Below are positions 52,547-53,924 of a DNA stretch of 53,924 nucleotides, piece after piece. The notes under the pieces were generated by a model. That model ran no database searches. It saw nothing but the letters and a program-made list of their open reading frames with translations, and was not told the DNA's origin. The stretch is taken from positions 1-53,924 of the forward strand of contig JABDHJ010000016.1 of the NCBI GenBank assembly GCA_013285645.1, in the 5' to 3' direction. The translations under genes were made by a program, and so were the position numbers. Positions within the stretch are counted from its first letter, which is position 1, and every line of letters starts with the position of its first letter. This stretch comes from Verrucomicrobiota bacterium. GTDB lineage: Bacteria > Verrucomicrobiota > Verrucomicrobiia > Methylacidiphilales > UBA1321.

Positions 52547-53924
52547 CTAAGCTGTCCGTTTTTGAAGTGCCTTGTTGATTTTTTCCAAAGTAAAACCCTG
52601 CCAGGCGATCATCGGGTTCGTGGGTATGGACTGGGCCCGATTTAGCAATTGGCTTTGAGTCCAACCTTCCCGCTTACCTGCCCACCTGGATGAAAAACAA
52701 TCGGGGCCGTTGAAGATGCCATAAGGCACTTCGGGAAACTGAAGCGCGTGCGTGCGCAAAGTCCCGCATTTCCATTCGACAAGCGCTTCCTCAAGAAGCC
52801 CTTCTTCGGTCAATGCCCACACAAACCAATGAATCGCCTGGGGCCAGATGCCCGCGTTCTCACCCTCGCCCGCAGGGATGGCGCACCACGAAATATCACT
52901 CGGCGCCGGACTACTGTAAGGGCGACTCATGAGGAGGAGCCCGATCTCGGAGTGGCAATGTTTGATGGCGTTCCTCAGGGCCGTCCGCCTTTGTTCCGCC
53001 GTACCACATTTCCCGAGGACTGGCCATGTCTGGGCATTGATAAAACAACGGTTTTCCGCAAACGAACCGACTGGTTTACCGTGATCAGTGTAACCGCGCC
53101 GGAACCAACCTTGATCGAATGTCTCCGCGACAGCTGCTTGGAGTTTTACCAGGCAGGCTTCCACTTCATTGGCAAAAGAAGTCTCACCGCGCCGCCGGGC
53201 GATTTCCACCACAGGACCAAAGGCCCGACAGGCCATGCCTGAATTCATCACCGACTCACCACGTCCCTCAGCTCCCATCAACGAAAGATAATCATTCCAG
53301 TCCCCGTGCCGAATGAGAATCAGACCGTGCTTCCCTATGCCGACTTGGTCTCGCGTCCAATAAAAAGCGCGCTTGATGTGCTCCCAAATCGTTCCTTCGC
53401 CCTGGTCCCAAAACGCACAGATTTCGTCGAGAAATTCCGCACGACCGGACATGGCGATGCTTTCGCAGCATCCCAAGATGAACCAAAGTTCGTTATCGCT
53501 TTCAAATTCGTCCGACATCCGGTCCCGGCGCATGTTGTGCCCCTTGGGTATATCACCGCTAACGAGTTGAGTCTTCGCTACGAAGCGGAGCGAGGCAGCG
53601 GCGAGGTCCCAATCGCAGGCGGCCAGCACCATGCTTGTTTCGGAAACTTCGCGTACAGGAAAGCCGTGCCAGGAATAACCACCCAACGCGATGTAATACT
53701 CGCCGACCGAGCTGTCGTAGCAGGTAAAAGAGAGGAGTTGTCCCGCATTCCAGAGGCATTCCTGGACCATCCACGATTCGGGCGCTTCAACAGCAAAGGG
53801 GGCGAGTCGTATCGCCCATTGCCGATGCGCTTCCTCCAAGGTTGGGACATGCCCCGTCGACATCTCATGCGACCCGTAGCCCGTCGAAGCATCCATGCTC
53901 CATTCGATATTGGGTTCGAGTCGC
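52547..53924 (-). CDS. GH94-like phosphorylase or related enzyme (5' end cut)
   Basis: The frame runs to the window edge with no stop (459 codons visible), so the N-terminus is missing. It shows an (alpha/alpha)6 barrel pattern: FPVREVSETSMVLAACDWDL, DEFESDNELWFILGC, HGDWNDYLSLMGAEGRGESV and ENAGIWPQAIHWFVWALTEE. GDWND and the GEN-WPQ-HW-VWAL block are typical of GH94-type glycoside phosphorylases, which split beta-glucosidic bonds with phosphate. The second residue after GDWND differs from the usual G, so the specificity may be unusual. It heads the visible part of the carbohydrate cluster. Confidence 0.82.
   Translation of the reverse strand, partial: RLEPNIEWSMDASTGYGSHEMSTGHVPTLEEAHRQWAIRLAPFAVEAPESWMVQECLWNAGQLLSFTCYDSSVGEYYIALGGYSWHGFPVREVSETSMVLAACDWDLAAASLRFVAKTQLVSGDIPKGHNMRRDRMSDEFESDNELWFILGCCESIAMSGRAEFLDEICAFWDQGEGTIWEHIKRAFYWTRDQVGIGKHGLILIRHGDWNDYLSLMGAEGRGESVMNSGMACRAFGPVVEIARRRGETSFANEVEACLVKLQAAVAETFDQGWFRRGYTDHGKPVGSFAENRCFINAQTWPVLGKCGTAEQRRTALRNAIKHCHSEIGLLLMSRPYSSPAPSDISWCAIPAGEGENAGIWPQAIHWFVWALTEEGLLEEALVEWKCGTLRTHALQFPEVPYGIFNGPDCFSSRWAGKREGWTQSQLLNRAQSIPTNPMIAWQGFTLEKINKALQKRTA

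Overview
The window looks like chromosomal DNA from a free-living bacterium of the Planctomycetes-Verrucomicrobia group, most likely a verrucomicrobium. The best lineage clue is a Minf_1886-type protein (34527-34994), a family I know only from that superphylum. The single-chain glycyl-tRNA synthetase, DUF1345 and DUF4410 proteins, pseudopilin-like proteins and many intergenic foldback repeats fit this. No rRNA, tRNA, CRISPR array, prophage or insertion sequence was recognised. The assignment is inference, not a database result.

Left third (1-27 kb). Mostly housekeeping genes: a cut-off GT4 glycosyltransferase, plsY-gpsA (phospholipid precursor synthesis), a sodium:solute symporter with a pseudopilin-like partner, a TonB-like protein, glyS with an unusual internal segment, a glycosyltransferase/methyltransferase/glycosyltransferase group, dxs, several exported proteins of unknown role, an ABC-F ATPase, a GH2 beta-mannosidase, purM and purH.

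Middle (26.7-41.6 kb). The Holliday-junction genes ruvC-ruvA and ruvB are separated by a small RelE/ParE-type toxin-antitoxin pair. Then come YjbQ, an SHS-type MFS transporter, two lipoproteins (one DUF4410), an HTH-metallo-beta-lactamase fusion, an inositol monophosphatase with two small downstream genes, a MarR regulator with a clear terminator, a polysaccharide deacetylase, a BsuPI-like protein, a secreted SecD-P1-like protein, a DUF1345 membrane protein and two more MFS transporters.

Right end (41.6-53.9 kb, all minus strand). A CusA/CusB-type heavy-metal efflux pair is preceded by a small cysteine-rich exported protein. Next is a tight carbohydrate cluster: a GH94-like enzyme cut by the window edge, two tandem paralogous exported proteins of unrecognised family, an SGNH esterase and a GH5 hydrolase with an inserted CBM-like module. 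I consider this cluster, and the tandem pair in particular, the best candidate for an undescribed system.

Between genes lie at least four kinds of foldback repeat: GTAGCC...GGCTAC elements, the CTTCGACAAGCTCAGGATGA element, the AACAGGAAAACATGAAG element, and larger TAGCCGGTGG foldbacks. One GTAGCC-type repeat unit supplies the last codons of a glycosyltransferase gene.
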